Assembly (NCBI RefSeq): GCF_042648445.1
Contig: NZ_JBHRYB010000001.1
Span: 248,001-312,000, forward strand
From: Bacterioplanoides pacificum
Lineage (GTDB): Bacteria; Pseudomonadota; Gammaproteobacteria; Pseudomonadales; Oceanobacteraceae
Length of the DNA stretch: 64,000 bases
Direction of reading: 5' to 3'
Below the pieces are notes generated by a model, which had not been told where the DNA came from, did no database searches, and saw only the letters and a list, made by a program, of their open reading frames with translations. The stretch's first letter is position 1. Every line of letters begins with the position of its first letter. Shown piece after piece: positions 63,001 to 64,000 of the stretch. Position numbers and translations under genes: made by a program.

Positions 63001-63620
63001 TGCTCTGCCGTCGCTTTGGACTCTTCATCCATGACATCCAGCAGTTCTTCGTATTCGGCTTTTTCGCGGGCAATCAGGTCGTTGAGTTGCTGACTTTCAC
63101 TGAGTTCGAGGCTTGCCTGCTCCAGCTCATTACTCAGCTTTGATATCTGAGCCTGTAGTTCGCGCAGGTCGGCACTTGGATCAGCCGGTGCGACAAATGG
63201 CCCAGGCTTGAACGTCGTGCCTTGCTTGCCAAATGACTGATGAAACCAGACCGCGAGATTGCGGGCGACTCTGAGGCCATCAATAGCCTCTTTGTGCTGT
63301 GTACGGAATTGGTGAGTCGCTTTATTCCCTTCGATACGCAGAATATGGAACATCTCGCGTACATTCGGGTCGAGGCGCAATTCGCGATTCAGGTGATAGA
63401 GGAGGTCTGCCTGAGAGGTTTGCTCTGAGAAATCTAAGCCAACCATGGCCGCAAGATGCTGCGCCATCGCTTCGCCTAACTGACGGAGCTTAATCAGCGT
63501 CGTATTTGGATCATTAGCGAAAACACGCTCCGCCGCCTGCGCCAGCTCGGCAAAGATCGAATCATGCTCAGCAAGAAATCCAAAGTTACTGCTTGGGTTG
63601 CGTTGTGAGGCAGCTGTCAT
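60093..63620 (-). CDS. hsdR: type I restriction endonuclease subunit R
   Basis: A 1,175-residue translocase-nuclease, close in length to the EcoKI (type IA) group. The N-terminal 130 residues resemble DUF4145; a coiled coil follows at about 150-255. The nuclease site includes the EAKK motif near 331 (VVEAKKENTNVAGK). Helicase motifs are ATGTGKTR (near 481), DEAHRGY (near 582), GLTATPAKHT and IGRATRRCDEIGK. It cuts unmethylated DNA with HsdM and HsdS. It is the first gene of the island, and its stop is shared with the CHAT gene. Confidence 0.96.
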   Translation of the reverse strand: MTAASQRNPSSNFGFLAEHDSIFAELAQAAERVFANDPNTTLIKLRQLGEAMAQHLAAMVGLDFSEQTSQADLLYHLNRELRLDPNVREMFHILRIEGNKATHQFRTQHKEAIDGLRVARNLAVWFHQSFGKQGTTFKPGPFVAPADPSADLRELQAQISKLSNELEQASLELSESQQLNDLIAREKAEYEELLDVMDEESKATAEQTQAIEAALVAQAKEYEAKLAALREQVKEQDSQAQSKQRQQVSSKTQAATQHIVLDEELTRILIDTQLIEAGWQADSTDLTYQRGVRPEKGKNLAIAEWPTEHLGHKGRADYVLFAGLTPIAVVEAKKENTNVAGKITQAERYSKGFQVSAPLAPAWELAGQTIAWPDEGESHYKIPFVYSCNGRPYVPQLAEQSGTWFRDVRSHANTKRALQKFHTPEGLLDLLQRSKEEAQKKLESEPFGYLKLRDYQQKAINAVEQTLTRDERSALLAMATGTGKTRTIIGLMYRFLKAERFKRILFLVDRTALGQQALDSFNEAPLEQNHTLSKIYNVAELGDMTAEAETRVQVATVQAMVKRIFQSDNPPPVDQFDCIIIDEAHRGYTLDQEMTDGELATRDTSQYLSSYRRVLDYFDAVKVGLTATPAKHTSEIFGKPVYTYSYREAVADDWLIDHEPPIRYETLLTQQGINFAKGEQVESVNMQTGEVQSAELDDELSFEVDAFNRRVLNENFNRVICEQLAQELDPFGDEKTMIFCATDLHADMVKRLLDDAFKAMYNGEYNQAAVEKITGQSDKVDQLIRRYKNERYPNIAITVDLLTTGIDVPKICNLVFMRRVKSRILYEQMIGRATRRCDEIGKTVFRIYDPVDIYAALADVNTMKPLVRDPNITLEQLTTELTDPEQLERALNAPGETPDQSQADVVLSQLSQKVMRVLRKAEKKAENSPQLKQKLSELHDLWGVEPKSLHKHLYDLGPAKAAEFINRHSGLLHQLDEVKHLIGSDRQPVISHHDDEIRERTQSYGEHQRPEDYLDSFNTFIKEQVNQSAALSAIVNRPRDLTREQLKEVKLLLDSAGYSEAKLQTAYRNQTNQDIAASIIGHIRRAALGEALVPFEQRVAQAMQRIYQSHNWTPAQRKWLERLAKQLVHEVIIDHEFVNNRFSEQGGAKQLNNALNGQLDTVLEKLAGAVWSEIV

Positions 63621-63706
63621 TACTCGGAAACTCCATTTCGCTTTCTGGCTAAGTCGGCAATACGCATCTTGTGTTCCCCCATCATACGGGCGAGATGGCA
63701 GTGGAT
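63620..63706 (-). pseudogene. remnant of a small Cro/C1-type HTH regulator
   Basis: On the minus strand the frame reads IHCHLARMMGEHKMRIADLA followed by RKRNGVSE and a stop whose bases overlap the hsdR ATG (TAATG). It matches the first helices of short HTH_26-type regulators (compare the pattern CHLxxLMGExKxxIADxAR). Such proteins run about 70 residues; here the recognition helix and the rest are missing, and no ATG stands at the expected start. A 21-codon version from ATG 63685 could still be translated as an hsdR leader. Confidence 0.6.
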
Positions 63707-63970
63707 TGCGAGGAGGACTCTAATCGTTAGTTTTAGCAATAGTGGCAGAGGCTACCACGGATTCACTTTAAAATCGTTTTTTGTGAGTTGTCGTTGAATT
63801 TTTTGACCGAGGCAATGGCTTTGTTTGGTCAGGCGTTTTGCTTGAAAGGGTGGGCGGATGATCATTCTTTTAACTTGATGGAAATGTGCGGCAGCCTGCT
63901 CAAGTTATCTGGAAATGTGCTGAAGTTAAGCTTCACCGCCGCACAACAATTTTTTGTCGCGGGGAATAAA
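63707..63970. other. gap between hsdR remnant and tRNA, with repeats
   Basis: No gene is seen. TGGAAATGTGC occurs twice (63879-63889 and 63910-63920). GTGCGGC (63886-63892) and GCCGCAC (63938-63944) could close a stem of about 59 nt, containing TGAAG-TTAAG-CTTCA. On the plus strand AACAATTTTTTG follows. The region may hold the hsdR promoter and the tRNA 3' trailer, but no convincing promoter boxes were found. Confidence 0.35.
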
Positions 63971-64000
63971 TGGTGGGCCCTCACGGACTTGAACCGTGGA
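63971..64000 (-). tRNA. tRNA gene, 3' end only
   Basis: The minus strand gives a T-arm CACGG-TTCAAGT-CCGTG, the acceptor strand AGGGCCC, discriminator A and an encoded CCA. The gene runs off the right edge, so the anticodon and identity are not visible. It marks the flank of the island. Confidence 0.85.

Noticed and set aside
1..64000. CRISPR array
   Set aside because: No series of short regularly spaced direct repeats was seen, although the CHAT gene recalls type III-E CRISPR systems.

Overview
The window looks like a chromosomal segment of a marine-type gammaproteobacterium of the Pseudomonadales/Oceanospirillales group. Several blocks keep the order known from Pseudomonas: orn-rsgA-motB-motA, then an HDOD gene, rhdA, psd, a PilZ-like gene, fimX and serB (compare PA4951-PA4960), and ssb-MFS beside uvrA. 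The genus cannot be named from sequence alone.

Layout. 1-3231: an AT-rich tandem array of secreted leucine-rich-repeat genes with an exact 1,533-bp period, truncated at the left edge. 3386-8290: glyA, a GFA-fold gene, a chemoreceptor and an outer-membrane beta-barrel. 8280-12470: a giant PAS/GGDEF/EAL protein. 12733-15659: ettA, a PilZ gene and a FAH-family enzyme. 15642-23976: an ABC exporter pair, ssb, an MFS transporter, a CsgD-like regulator, uvrA and a DTW-domain gene. 24079-30827: a porin with a PstS-like periplasmic protein, a membrane sensor with a degenerate cyclase domain, serB and fimX. 30943-42802: a PilZ-like protein, the complete EF-P beta-lysylation cassette (epmB, efp, epmA), psd, rhdA, an HDOD/GAF-like protein, motAB, rsgA and orn. 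42828-49043: a DMT permease, an AraC regulator, an NAD-salvage regulon (nrtR, nadM-nudix, nadV) with two near-identical candidate NrtR operators, and a DUF389 membrane protein. 49269-63706: a defence-type island. 63971-64000: the 3' end of a tRNA gene.

The island is the most unusual part. It is a type I restriction-modification system (hsdR, hsdM, hsdS) whose genes are split by seven others, all on the minus strand. hsdR, a TPR-like/CHAT protease gene and two unknown genes are joined by three 4-bp ATGA overlaps. Next come a duplicated zinc-ribbon gene, a B12-type radical SAM gene and a thymidylate-kinase-like gene. Last are fic, hsdM and hsdS, preceded by two copies of the palindrome TAAAATAA-N9-TTATTTTA exactly 40 bp apart. 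A remnant of a small Cro/C1-type regulator abuts hsdR. I infer that the CHAT protein and its two partners form a protease effector module tied to restriction; this is untested.

Cyclic-di-GMP is a recurring theme: one apparently catalytic GGDEF/EAL protein, a FimX-like receptor, two PilZ-type proteins and a CsgD-like regulator, together with flagellar stator genes and a chemoreceptor, point to control of motility, pili and surface attachment.
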